Below, in pieces: positions 24,579 to 35,959 of a stretch of DNA of 64,000 nucleotides (its first letter is position 1; every line of letters begins with the position of its first letter). The notes under the pieces are model-generated. The model was not told where the DNA came from, did not search any database, and worked only from the letters and a program-made list of their open reading frames with translations. The stretch spans positions 16,616,001 to 16,680,000 of the forward strand of contig OZ316899.1 of the NCBI GenBank assembly GCA_973895155.1, in the 5' to 3' direction. The translations under genes were made by a program, and so were the position numbers. Source of the stretch: Marsupella aquatica (Eukaryota; Marchantiophyta).

Positions 24579-24960
24579 GAGCATCCCCACCGGACTCGGT
24601 GTCCTGGACACGGTATAAGGGCTTTTTGGCAACTTTTGTGGCGTGCGGGGCCGAATTGGTGTGTACCCGCCGGTAAGGTACCCCACCGGTCCCGTTATTC
24701 TACCATGGCAAATGGAGCAACTATGGTCCGGTCCTGACAACTACAGTAAAGACAACTACAGTCCCACCATCTGCTGGCTAGAATTGCATTGGGCGCGCGA
24801 AGGTGTCTAGGAGCATTTGAAGCTCTGCAATTCAAATTGAACACCATGGATTGTCAAGCGAATGGGCGCTACATGTGCAAGGCGCAATGAAAGAATTGAG
24901 GTGAGTGTCGATGCATTGCAAAATATTGTTTTGAGTGATTCAAAAGCAAATTGAACAGAC

Positions 24961-26270
24961 TTGGAAGCATGGCATCTGAGCGACTCATCAAATGGAGATG
25001 ATGAGGAGCAAACATGGTGGGAGACTGTTGTGGTGGCAAGGTCCGTCATTAACAACTACGAACAAGGCCCCAGGAACCGAGGTGGATCAAGGCCAGGAAA
25101 GGGAAGGAACATTGATCGAGACAGAGCACAAGGCCATGAGCAAATTTGGAAGGATTATTTCGCTGACTCTCCAGTCTACACTGACAGACATTCAAAAGAA
25201 GGTATAGAATGAGAAGACCTCTCTTTTGGAGAATTCATGATGTTGTGTGCAAGGTCAATCCGTATTTCATCCAAAAACAAGATGTTGAGGGAATTCTTGG
25301 ATTATCTTCAATCCAAAAATTGACTGCTGCCTTAAGGATGCTTTCATTAGGTGTCTCTGCTGATGCCCTTGATGAATATGTGTGAATTGGAGAGAGCATT
25401 GCCATGAAATGCTTGAAGCAATTTTGTTCTGCTGTCAAAGAGCACTGTGAGGAGGAGTACCTCAGACAGCCCACCAAGGAGGACATCATCAATCAATTAC
25501 AAATCAATGAACAATGTGGTTTCCCTGGCATGTTTGCATCTTTGGATTGTATGCACTATGAGTGGAAGAATTGTCCCGTGGCTTGGCAAGGGCTCTTCAC
25601 CAACAAGGACGGAGAGAAATCCATTGTTCTGGAGGCCATAGCAGATCAATCCCTCTGGATTTGGCATGCCTACTTTGGCTTGCCTGGTGGAAATAACGAC
25701 TTGAATGTGCTGGATCGTTCCCCTCTGGTCAACAATTTCTTGATCGAGAAGTGAAGCTGATGAGGTTGGTTTTATTGTGAATGATTGCCACTATGGTCGG
25801 TATTATTTGCTCTGTGATGGCATTTATCCAGACTGGTCCATCTTCATTAAAACTATTCAATTGCCACAAGGAAATGCCAGAAAGTGGTTTGCCAAAAGGG
25901 GGCCCGGAAGGATGTCGAGAGGGCTTTTGGCATTTTGCATCAACGATTTGCAATTGTGAAGAACCCAGTTCGAATGCACTATCAACATGAAATCAAGGAC
26001 ATCCTTTTGGCTTGTGTCATTTTACATAACATGATTGTGGAGGATGAGAGAGGTAATAGATTGCCTGCCGATTGGGACTTCTCAGACAGAGCTAGAGCTC
26101 AAGCTGGAAAAGACCTTGGTAGGCAGGATTGGGCAGAGTACTTAGCTGCTACACGAGCCATTGAAGATTTTGAAACTCACTTTTCGTTGAGAAATGACCA
26201 GGTAGCACACCTTTGGTCCCTAAAAGGACAGGGCCACCGTTTTGACTATGTGGGAAATCAAGACTTGTGA
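24961..26270 (+). pseudogene. Harbinger transposase (Plant_tran/DDE_Tnp_4-like), broken
   Basis: Readable pieces in order are an N-terminal RNRGGSRPGKGRNIDRDRAQ-type segment ending DYFADSPVY; after a frameshift near 25195, RYRMRRPLFWRIHDVV; then LRMLSLGVSADALDEYV followed by TGA (25382-25384). MFASLDCMHYEWKNC and AYFGLPGGNNDLNVLDRSP follow. After a frameshift near 25752 comes YYLLCDGIYPDWSIF, and after another near 25890 RKDVERAFGILHQRFAIV. The Asp of SLDCMH, the Asp of LCDGIYPDW and the Glu of DVERAF are the DDE acids, all still present. Three frameshifts and one TGA make it non-functional. In the family this enzyme cuts at TWA sites together with the Myb-like partner. Confidence 0.9.
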
Positions 26271-28050
26271 TACCTAGTTTTTTCATTTTCACAGTATGCT
26301 TTGTCTGTAATAAAATGTGATTTGATGGCATCAAATTTGTTTTGCAAATGCAACCGGAAAATCTATTTGCATCCAATCTTGAGAGGGGCACTCTAGCCAA
26401 AACGTGAAGACAAAAGCTACTCATCACATACAAAAAAGTGTGTGTTGTCATTCATCTGTCTCAAAATGTACAAAAGTGGAGCAAAGTCTGTGAAAATGCT
26501 CTCGCAAATGCAGAATTCATCACGTAGGTAGAAAACCCCATCGCTGAAGTGCAAAATGTTTAAGTCACCTATTGTGACTGCCTATGTCTGTACCATGGCA
26601 CTATCTAAACCTAAACTGGAGCCTCAATGGCGAAGTTGATGTGCAACTACAACTTTCTCTTGCCCTTTGAAGTTGCATTGCTAATTGAAAGCCTAAATAA
26701 GAATCGCTGCAGTGGAGATTGCCCTTCAAAGCTCTTAAGGTGAGGGATACTGCTAGCGAACTCCATCAATTAGACAACCATCCCCATCACTGCCCTCGGA
26801 GTCATGCTCAATCTCCTTTTTCCTGGCCTTTTCTGCTCGCCTCTCCTGGCGCTTCTCAAGTTTCTTCAATCAAGCTTCCCTCTTCTTCTTCTGTGCTGCT
26901 GCAGCCTCTTCCTCTTCCAGGTGCTGGATCATTCGCATGATCCTATCCACTATCCTTCGCTCATTATCAATTACAACCTGGTCCTCATTAGGAAAAAGCT
27001 CCTCTGGAGCATCAGCCAGAACCGGCCTGATGTTTGCATTGGCTGAGGAGGGGTCCTCTTGCTACTGCTCATGGGTTGCCTGCCCGGTTGGAGCCATGGT
27101 GAGGACCTTTTCGGCCATTGTCTCTTGCTTTGGAGGCATTGCGCAGATTGGAAAGCTGCTTCTGATTGCCCAGCCCTGTAAATGCAAAATTGTGCACAAC
27201 AAAGCTCGATGGAAAAGATAGCCTGATGACTGTGCAACAAAGAAAGACGCGTAGGAAGAATGAGAGAGAGGACTCAGCCCCCAAAGCATTTCTAGGGCCA
27301 ATCTGCCACGGCCCATAAACGATGAACTTCATGGTAGGCAGGTTGAAAGTTGTGTCGATGAATGCACAAAAAGGACCGAGACAATTCCAATGCCAGACTC
27401 GTGCGTTCTGAAGGTGCTCTGAATGTACACACGCAAACTTGTCTCGGCTGATGTGACTTGCCTGTACTCATTAAATGCCCTCGGAAACATACACAATACT
27501 GGGGGTATTACCAAAGCGACTTGTCAGTACTAGCACGGGTGATACAATGGTGCATCTTTCCCTTGCCATTGCTCGTGATCACAACTGGAATTTTGTAAAA
27601 AATTATACCAACTGAATTCATGACTGAGTAAAAAAAGATGCAATTACAATGATGTACAAACTCAAATTAAACAATTGCAATTGGATAGTAAAATTCATAT
27701 GGACATCAAAGTCTATTAATTGAGTACGCAAATAAAATGTGAACTCATTCTCAATTGCACATCCTCAATCTCAAGAGGCAATTACAAATTGTGCTGTAGG
27801 TTCAGCCAAAGGGACTACGGATTTTGTGCTAGGTCACGGTCAATTTCTGCAAGCATAGATCTAAATCCATAGGAAGCTTGTGGATTTGTTGATGGGGTAT
27901 CAGGTACATATGGTGTGGCACCCTAGAATGAATTCCAGTTACTGAAATTCAAAGGTGGATTGCCATAGCTAGGGAAATTCTCTGTAGGTATCCTCATGGG
28001 AATGTTGTGCCCTTGTACATTTTCAGGAGCACTCTCCTGAGGGGCATTAT

Positions 28051-29013
28051 CTACATCAACATCACCTGGGGGGAATGAGGTGCTGCAACTGGAGTTGGTA
28101 TAGGGGTTCGGGTTGCAGCTCGCCTGGAAGCTGCCTCAAGAGCTTGAGCTGCAGCTCGCTCTTCTTCCTCCTCCCTCTGCAGCTTCAACATGGCAATTCT
28201 GATTTCCTTCTGTCTACTCTTGATGAAGTACTCCCGACAGTCCTCATCAATGTCATAGAGCCTAAGTGTGAATAAATTCTGCTTGTCTTGCAATTCTGCA
28301 AGCTTCAATCGCCTAGCACTGATTTCTACCATATCTCATTGTGCATAGGCTGCCATTCGTGAGTTGCATTCACCAACTTTCTGCTTCTTTGCAATCTTAT
28401 TCCCTAGTGGCCTCAACTCACCAAAATGGGTACTCTCTTGATCAAGCTCTCTTCTGCTCTGTCTTTGGCCTTGCTCATTCTCAACTTGCTCTCCACCACA
28501 CTCAGCATTTGGAGACTCATTCTCTTTGTCATCAGGGAAGCCCTTTCCCTTTCCCTTTTGCTTCCTCGCCTTCTTTTGTGCAGATTTTTGCTTCATGTCA
28601 TCCATAGTCATTGCAAATCAAGGACAATCTTTCAACAAATACCACTAGTCAAGGTAGCTGAAATCCTTTGCCTTCGGATGCTTTGTCACATACAACTCCT
28701 TTTCTCTGGCCACAGTATCTTCCTCGTTCTCACCGGAATGACAAGCATCAACTACAGATGCACACGACCCTGAAAACTTGGCAAAGTCGTGTTTCAAGTC
28801 GCTCCACTTGCTCTCCAGAGATCGACAGTTCCTCTTCTGTGTGTCCTCTGGTCGATTGTCGTTGTAGTGGATTGTTGTTTGATCCCAAAACGCTCCATTC
28901 TTTTGCCCAAATCCAATGATTGGGTCTTGCAAGACATGCATCCACAAACAAACCAATTGCTTCAACTCTGCAGATGAGAAATTGCTGCCTCTTGCTTTGG
29001 TCGCGTCTGCCAT
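28051..29013 (-). pseudogene. Harbinger Myb/SANT-like accessory protein, broken by three stops
   Basis: One frame runs from the ATG at 29013 to 28051 with in-frame stops at 28647-28645 (TAG), 28620-28618 (TGA) and 28338-28336 (TGA). The N-terminus has the helix-rich Myb/SANT pattern (FSSAELKQLVCLWMHVLQD; GAFWDQTTIHYN; RSLESKWSDLKHDFAKFSG) with the spaced Trp residues. The C-terminus is basic, then a charged helix (RQKEIRIAMLKLQREEEEE), as in NAM-associated C-terminal domains. No frameshift separates the parts, so the stops are substitutions. In related elements this protein binds the termini and brings the transposase to the nucleus. Confidence 0.8.
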
Positions 29014-29402
29014 TGTTGCTGTCTCTGCTTCACGAGGGGAACATGCCGCAGGATGTGGATCGTGCAATTTTTGCACAACACACATACCTGTAGCAACACA
29101 GTTGAATAGTGTTTGTCGATAGTCCTCTAGTTCCACCATGAGGATGGCGCCCCCTAGTGAATGCAGAGCCGTCCATTTCTTCCCAGATCCACAACTCTCC
29201 TCCGTGCGATTCAAATGGAGTGTTTGAGTGGGCAGGGGTAGTGCGCGGAAAAATGCCGCGCGGGAGGTCTATTTTGGCGAGACGGGATGGTGTTTTTAAA
29301 AAATCCGTGTCCCGGTGGGGATGAAAATACCCCTCCACAATCTTCCTTGCGGTAAAACCCTCACCGGGCAGGTACTTGCCGCGTCCGGTGGGGATGCTCT
29401 AA

Positions 29403-29990
29403 GAACATAAAAGATGTAAGATCCTTCTTGGGGTGCATTGGCTATTATCGCCGGTTCATCAAGGATTTTGCCAAGCTAGCTTTACCATTAACCAACATGC
29501 TCAAGGCAGGCGCAGACTTTGAACCCACACCAGAGCAAGTAACAGCAGTGGTGGAATTAAAGCAAATGTTAGTGGAGGCCCCAATCATGATAGCACCAGA
29601 CTGGAACAAGGATTTTCATGTCTTTGTAGATGTCTCAGGCTTTGTATCGACTCAGTACTAAGTCAATTGGATGAGAAAGGAAGGGACCATCCCATATACT
29701 TTGCAAGCCGCCAGCTTGCTGATGCCGAACGAAATTACTCCACCACAGAAAGAGAAGCATTAGGAGTCATTTATTCATGTAAAAAGTTTAGGCATTATTT
29801 GCTAGGGTACAAGGTAATCTTTCATACTGATCATGAAAGTTTGAAGTACCTAGTAAACAAGCCGGACCTCATAGGCAGGGTAGCAAGATGGATATTGTTA
29901 TTATAGGAATTTGACTACGAGCTAAAAATCAAGCCGGGAAAACTACACGCCAATGCTGACTTCTTTTCAAGGATCATAGGCAAACCTGCC
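29403..29990 (+). pseudogene. RT thumb and RNase H of A1
   Basis: RT resumes with SFLGCIGYYRRFIKDFAKLA and runs into RNase H (DWNKDFHVFVDVSG; YSTTEREALGVIYSC; HTDHESLKYLVNK). A frameshift near 29640 and a stop at 29904-29906 disrupt it. The RNase H acids of VDVS, TERE and TDH are present. RNase H removes the RNA template during reverse transcription. Confidence 0.85.
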
Positions 29991-31377
29991 ATGGATTGCA
30001 TTGATGATCGATTCCCCAACAAGGAGCTATTTGTTGTGGAATTAGCTGATACATGGTACCCTGAGATTTTACAATTTCTCAGCACAATTAGATTACAGCC
30101 AGGACTAAGCCAAGAACAAGCCGCAGTTTTTCTGGGGAAGGACAGACAATATCAGTGCATTAAGGGCGTGCTACACAGGTATGGAATCAGCGGCACAATT
30201 CAAAGATATTTGGAGAAGGGAGAGGTAAAATGAGTCTTACGAGCTATGCATGGAGAGGAGGCCGGAGGACATTTTGCTCCAGTAACCACATCTAAAAAAA
30301 TATTAAATGCCGGTTACTGGTGGCCCACCTTGCACAAAGATGTCTATCAGTTTATCAAACAATGCGATTCTTGTCAACGAGCGGGAGGACCAAGGGCGTC
30401 CACAAGACATCCACTGCATCCTATTCTACCTCTGGCACCAATTGAGAAGTGGGGTGTTGATTACATTGGACCCCTGAAACCATTGACCCATCCTCGGAGG
30501 AACAAGTATATAATCTTGGCCACGGATTATGCAACTAAGTGGGTAGAGGCCAGGCCGACAACAAAGGATGATGCAATTACTATGGCTCAATTCATGTATG
30601 AGCAGATCTTCACCGGGTATGGCGCACCCCTAAAATTAGTTAGTAATAGAGGAACCCATTTTTTGAATGATATAATCAGTCGTTTAAATGAGCAGTATTT
30701 AGTTAGACATAGGCCCACTACTCCTTACCACCCAAAGGCAAATGGGTTGACAGAACGAGCCTATGGAATTATAGGAAAAATATTAAACAAGACTGTAGCC
30801 TAAAACAAACTCAATTGGGATGATAAATTGTTTGCTGTTGTTTTTGGTTACAATTTAGCCTATAAATCCACTACCGGTCATACACCCTTTTTCTTAACCT
30901 TTGGACAGGAAGCTCTGGTACCCATGCAACTTGAGATTCCTACATTTCAAGTTACAATTGAGGAGAGAGCCTTAGAGGAGGAAAGCCTAAAGGAGCAAGA
31001 ATATAGATTAGAAGCCTTAGAAGAGGCAAGAATGATTTCATCCGAGAGAGTAGAATATAGACAGAATACCATGAAGCAATAGTATGATAAAAACTTGAAA
31101 CCAGTTAGTATTCACACAGGAGATCTTGTGTTACTTTATGACAGTAGGTATAGTAGGTTTCCAGGTAAACTTTACACTTGCTGGTTAGGACCCTTCAGGG
31201 TAACCATGAAGTTCTCCAATGGCTTTGTACAATTGGCCAACATTATTGGAGAGGTGTACCCGGTTTGCATTCACTACGACCGCCTCAAGAAATACTATAT
31301 GGACGAAGATGAAGTTGTTTGCAAGGACGTTTCACAATTGAGTGAAGAGCCATGTGATACCTAGCCAGGAATCACTA
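29991..31377 (+). pseudogene. Integrase of A1, catalytic Asp changed
   Basis: It holds the HHCC zinc region (HGEEAGGHFAP ... QCDSCQRAGG), the catalytic core (WGVDYIGPL; LVSNRGTHFLND; GLTERAYG) and a C-terminal domain with FPGKLYTCWLGPFRV. Stops occur at 30231-30233 (TGA; A2 has CGA), 30801-30803 (TAA) and 31080-31082 (TAG; A2 has CAG). In LVSNRG the second Asp of the D,D-35-E triad is Asn (AAT at 30644-30646; A2 has GAT), so it would be inactive even without the stops. The end overlaps the start of the middle LTR at 31353. Confidence 0.9.
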
Positions 31378-31540
31378 GGCCAGTTTAAATGGTAAAATCT
31401 GGAGTATACCTTGGAAACACATTAGATAGTAACAAAAACAAGGAAAATATAAATAATTAAGGGTGACTATGGAACCCGGAAGTAAGGTCGCCGAGGGAGG
31501 GAACACAATTAGGGTTAGGGCGCGCTTAGTGCCAGCGGCT

Positions 31541-32150
31541 ATGGGTAACCAACGGGAAGGAAGACCAGACAGGGGGGTAAGGACCGATCGCAAGGAATGG
31601 TGGCTCATTTGCAAGCACAAACTAAGCAGATGACTACGTGAAGCCAACTATTGTCAGCTGCTTAGGCAAGCACTCTGGGCGGGAGCAAATACCGACTATT
31701 AACTCAAGAAGGGTATGAGCAACGTCAATCAAGATGCTCATTTTTGGAGATGCTTGTTTGAACGGGAAACTGAGTACATTGGGACCAACAAGGACGAAGA
31801 ATCAGAAAGAGCAGCTCGAGAACGGTAGGAGCTCGCTCGACTGTGGGAGCTGCAGAAGTCTGCCTTCTTAGGAGGAGAACTCATCAAGGCTGAATTCCTG
31901 TGGACACCTACTGGCAACGAGCTAGACGACCTTCTATTTTGCGAGAACAAAATTGTCGGCATCCGGGAAGCCATCAGCTGCTGCAACGACATACACTAGG
32001 AGTTGAAGGGTAGCACGGAGGGGTGGACAAAGGCAATCGTGCTCGGAAAAACATCCATGGCAGCCGCTATGAAGAGGAAAGGGAACAACAATGAAGAGGC
32101 CACCCCTGCAAAGAGAATGAGGTCGGCGACACCAAGGATGCCAGCCGAGC
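31541..32150 (+). pseudogene. LTR-encoded protein, N-terminal part (middle LTR)
   Basis: An ATG at 31541 opens a frame (MGNQREGRPDRG, then KEWWLICKHKLSR) that leads in register to MSNVNQDAHFWRCLFERETE at 31715 and on to LIKAEFLWTPTGNELDDLLF. Stops are at about 31631, 31700, 31827 and 31997. This upstream ATG is absent in the right LTR (AGG) and the spacing there is 4 nt longer, so the true start is uncertain. The frame is cut by a deletion before the PMD-like domain. Confidence 0.55.
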
Positions 32151-33009
32151 AGGGAAGCAAGAGGCCGGAAGAAGCACCCAACAGAGCAGCCCCGAGTCTT
32201 CCCCACCAGATGTCGCTCCCCCGAGCTTTGATGGGATAAAACAGATGGCACATGAGTTTCAGGAGCAACTCAGGAAAGAAGAGGAGGCAGCCCTGGCTAG
32301 GGAGAAGGATTTACCTAGGGGAGAATGGCCAGAAGACATCCGGCGGCTTGCAGAAAGATGGGGCAGCCCTCCATCCACGATAGAAGATATCCAGAAGGCG
32401 GCTTGGGAACAAAGGCCGCGGTGGTTGATGTCGATGACTACTACTCACTCCACCTATGCTAAAGAAAGAGCCATGGAGTACGGGGAGATGTGTGGGGAAC
32501 TTGCGCTCAGCATCTTTGGGGAGGAGTTGGAGCAGGGACCCTTTTTCCAGAGAGAGATGTTGGAAAACACCCATTGGAAGAAGTAGTGGCTTTGGAGAGA
32601 AGAAAGAAAGACGAGGTCATTCGATGGCTTAGAGAGAAGAAAGCCGAGGCAGAGGACCTGAAGGCGGCCAAGAAAGCCCAAGATGAGCTACGGATTACGC
32701 AGCATGAGCTAAACATCATGCAGGGGCAACTGGATACCGCTCAGTCTGATAATCAGATTATCAAGGATAAACTGACTCGGACCCAAGGGGAGTTGGCCAA
32801 TGCGGTCAAGGAAAGGGAGAAGTGGAAGCAAGAGCTAAGGGACGCAGAGGAGGCCCACATAGCAACCAACAATCAGGCCATGGCGGAGACCCAAAGGAGG
32901 GAGAGGGCATTGAAGGGGGAGCTTGAGGATATCCACAGAACCCTTGAGCAGAAGGAGGCCGAGTTAGGGAAATCCTATCAAGGAATTATTGTGCTGCAGC
33001 AGGAGCTTA

Positions 33010-34448
33010 TGTGGTGCGTCCCATGGCTCCCCAAACCCAAGAAACCCCCCCGCACAAGCCGATTCCCCTATTCCTCCTTCAAGATCTTCTTCAGTTGGTT
33101 GAGGAGGTACCCGTTGTAATCCCGGCTTGGGTTTGGCCTTTCTGCCAGGTAGACCTGAGCCTTGCCGATCTCTGCCCTCGGCAAGTTACAATGCATGGTC
33201 ACCCGCAAGAAATCAATCATCTCTCCGATGTGTGGGTTGGTGTAGGTGTTTCGGAAGAAGTCATTCTTCGTTGATGGTCCTAGGATTGACCGGAACTCCT
33301 TGTCAGTTAAGGTCTTCCTGGTATCAAGGAAATCCTTCCCATACACCCTCGTGGAATTGGTCTCGGGTTTCCATGATCCCACGAATTCTAATAAGTCTGA
33401 GTCCGGCACCTCCGGCTTCAGCCATGGTAATCTTACGAAGGTTTCCAAGCCGGATCCAGCCATGAAGCCCTGGTACTTCTTGGTCTGCATGGCCGTAAAG
33501 CATGCATCCTCCTCCCGTGCAAAATGTAATTGCACTTCCTCTGGTAGGGTCGCCGCCCAGCCTTTCCAGGTGTCATCCTTTGTTGGAATGGCATTGATGG
33601 GATCGACCTCCTCCTCTTCGGCTTCTCCTTGCCTCCTGTTCTGCTGCTCTGCTGGTTTCCTTGGTGCCGCCGACCTCGTTCTTTTTGCCGGGGTGGCCTC
33701 TTCGTTGTTGTTTCCTTTCCTCTTCATCTCGGCTGCCGTGAATGTTTCTCCTAGCACAGTTTCCTTTGTCCACCCTTCCGTGCTACCCTTCAACTCCCAG
33801 TGCGCCGGTTGATGGCTTCCCAAATGCCGACAATTTTGTCTTCGCAAAACAGAAGGTCATCAAGCTGATTGGCAGTAGGAGTCCACAAGAACTCGGCCTT
33901 GATGAGTTCTCCTCCTAAGAAGATAGACTTCTGCAGCTCCCACAGTCGAGCAAGCTCCTGCCATTCTTGAGCTGCTCTCTCCGATTCTTCATCCTCGTAA
34001 GTCCCAATGTACTCAGTTGCCCGTTCGAACAGGCATCCCCAAAAATGTGCCGCTTGATTGATGTTGCTCATACCCTCCTTGACTCGATTGTTGGTATCTG
34101 TTCCCACCCAGAGTGCTTGCCTAAGCAGCTGACAGTATTTGGCCTCCTGTAGTCGTCTACCCAGTTTGTGCTTGCAATTGAGCCACCATTCCTCGCGAGC
34201 GGTCCTTACCTCTCTCCTCCTCTAGTCTTCCCTCTCGTTGGTCACCCCTAGCCGCCGACGCTTAGCGCGCCCTAACCCTAATCATGTTCTCTCCCCCGAC
34301 GTCCTTACTTCCGGCCTCGGCCCGGGTTCCATAGTCACCCTTAATTGTTTATATTTTCCTTGTCTTGTTACTATACTAAGGTGTTTCCAGGGTACACTCC
34401 TGCTTTTACCATGTAAACCGGCCTAGTGATTCTTGGCTAGGCATCACA
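33010..34448 (-). mobile_element. Inverted, internally deleted solo family-A LTR
   Basis: On the minus strand it begins TGTGATGCCTAGCCAAG (34448) and ends GGGACGCACCACA (33010), exactly the two LTR ends. It is flanked by GCTTA (33005-33009) and GCTTG (34449-34453), a 5-bp TSD with one change; the undisrupted LTRs read GCTTG there. About 3.3 kb of the LTR, including the coiled coil, is missing, with the join near 33066. This independently fixes the LTR termini and shows that the LTR-encoded gene is inside the LTR. Confidence 0.9.
33068..34107 (-). pseudogene. PMD-like domain of the LTR-encoded protein (inverted copy)
   Basis: Two overlapping frames carry the N-terminal part (MSNINQAAHFWGCLFERATE; EFLWTPTANQLDDLLFCED) and the PMD-like part (KYQGFMAGSGLETFVRLPWL; VGSWKPETNSTRVYGKDF; EMIDFLRVTMHCNLPRAEIG; YNGYLLNQLKKILKEE). 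A frameshift near 33830 separates them. About 20 residues containing the GLPMG motif of the right-LTR copy are missing. The part from 33847 to 33068 is otherwise open, so this region was probably intact when it inserted. Confidence 0.7.
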
Positions 34449-35894
34449 GCTTGCATCCCTGGCGGCCAACTTCAAGGGTGACTTGCATGAGAAAGACGAC
34501 CAGCTCGATCAGACTTATGCCAAGATGAACAAAATGGAGTCTGAGGTCGTAACGGAGCTCGACAAGGAGCTAAGAGCATCCCAGGAGGAGAGGGCTACCT
34601 TAAAGAAGGGATTGGAGGAAGCCCAGAAGGAATTGGAGGAAGCCCAGAAGGAGCTGGAGGAGGCGCGAAAGGACCTGGACAAAACGCAGGAGGAGTTGGA
34701 AGAAAGCACGAGGAAGATGGAGAACTTACAGCGGCGGGCCGAAAACCAAACGGAGCGGCTGAAGAAACAAGCCGCAATATTTAAGTGCTTGGCTTCATCA
34801 GTTCCAACTCCAATTGGGGCAACCAAGTTGCCAGGAGTAGTACTGGCCAAAGGACAAGCCGCGACACTCGCACCGGTACCGGAAGTAAGTGGCAAGGGGA
34901 AGGGACCAGCTGCCAAAACATGGAAGAAGAAGAAGCAAAAACCTTCTGGGTCAGGGAGTAACACGGCTTCTCAAGCCGTCATGACCACAGAGGAGAACTC
35001 AGCACCAACCTTAGGCAGGGTCACGGCAGAGGATCCAATTGTCCTAGAAGGCGGGGATGGCAAAGCCAAGGCCAGGACAATCAGTGATGAAGCCGGGGTA
35101 CCGGATCCACCACTAGAGCATGTCGGGGATGCCGTAGCTGTATTGGAGGCCGTGACCGATGCTGAGGCCAAAGCCGAGGGTGGACCCGGTCAGGCCATGG
35201 GAGAGTTGATTGGGTTTGGGGCAGGTAATCTGTTAAAAGATGGACCTACGACAGTGGCTGCAAAGGAAGCATTGGGGGCATCCATTGACGATCAGTCACC
35301 GCTACCATGACAGTGGTGGAGGGCCGCTCCTTTTATGGAGGGCCGCTCCTTTTATGGAGGGCCGCTCCTTTTAAGGAGGGCCGACGTGGAGGAAGGAGGC
35401 GTGAGTGGGCAAGGCAGGCTCAAATCTCCAAGTTTAGGATTAGGATCAGGACCAGGAGGCGGCCCTGACACTTAGCTTAGTGGGATTGCGGTTCCACTGG
35501 TAAGAGCAACACTTGTACTCTTGCCTCGCTATACATAGGTAGATTCAGAAAGTAAGCAAGGGAGTGAGAGTTGGATGTGTCGAGCTGAGAGAGGTCTTAG
35601 CGGCTTAACCAAGCCTATTGGGGATCATTTCGGTGGCAGAATCCAAATATACCTAACAAGAAGGAGGGGAAGACAAGGGAAGGCCTAGATTAGGCCGGCT
35701 ATGTATCTCATGACCCGATGAAGGATCTGTCCAGTATATGTGTGTAAGATGTTAATAGTATTAGTAGAAGGAGGTTAGCAGCGTCCCATGCCACTAAGCC
35801 GCGAAAACGGCCTCGCCAAGCGCAAAACCTACGGGAATCGGCTTGTGAAGGGGGGTTTCTGGGGTTTAGGGAGCGATGGGACGCACCACATTTT

Positions 35895-35905
35895 TGGCGC
35901 TAGAT
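35895..35905 (+). promoter_or_regulatory. Primer-binding site of A2
   Basis: TGGCGCTAGAT occurs four bases after the LTR end at 35890, identical to A1, and is followed by the gag leader. Confidence 0.6.
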
Positions 35906-35959
35906 GGAGGGGGCATTTCTTAAGCCGTGAGATATGAAGTTAGGAAAGAAGCGTAGGTA

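Larger units (their letters stand above)
24579..29399. mobile_element. PIF/Harbinger DNA transposon, 4,821 bp, TSD TAA
   Basis: The left end GAGCATCCCCACCGGAC and right end GTCCGGTGGGGATGCTC are perfect 17-bp inverted repeats. TAA is duplicated at 24576-24578 and 29400-29402, and A2 has a single TAA at the same codon (near 40130). A 3-bp TWA target, a Plant_tran (PF04827) transposase and a Myb/SANT-like second gene in opposite orientation identify a PIF/Harbinger element. Both genes are decayed, so it can only move if helped. 26271-28050 between the genes has no recognised feature. Confidence 0.95.
32170..35310 (+). pseudogene. LTR-encoded coiled-coil protein (middle LTR), split by inverted LTR
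   Basis: This is the coiled-coil half of the LTR protein, in two pieces: 32170-33009 and 34454-35310. It has a one-base loss near 32567 and a 1,439-bp insertion between the leucine-rich helix (...IIVLQQEL) and its continuation (ASLAANFKGDLHEKDD). The second piece is open for 275 residues to the TGA at 35308. It is highly similar to the left- and right-LTR copies and rich in E, K, Q and R heptads. No known enzyme motif. Confidence 0.7.
31353..35890 (+). repeat. Family-A LTR (middle copy, shared by A1 and A2)
   Basis: It starts TGTGATACCTAGCC just after the A1 integrase and ends GGGACGCACCACA before the A2 primer site at 35895. It lacks the PMD-like part of the LTR gene (internal deletion joining near 32150-32175) and carries a 1,439-bp inverted LTR derivative at 33010-34448. 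A 19-bp unit, GGAGGGCCGCTCCTTTTAT, is repeated three times at 35318-35374. The tail 35311-35890 has no gene. Confidence 0.9.
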
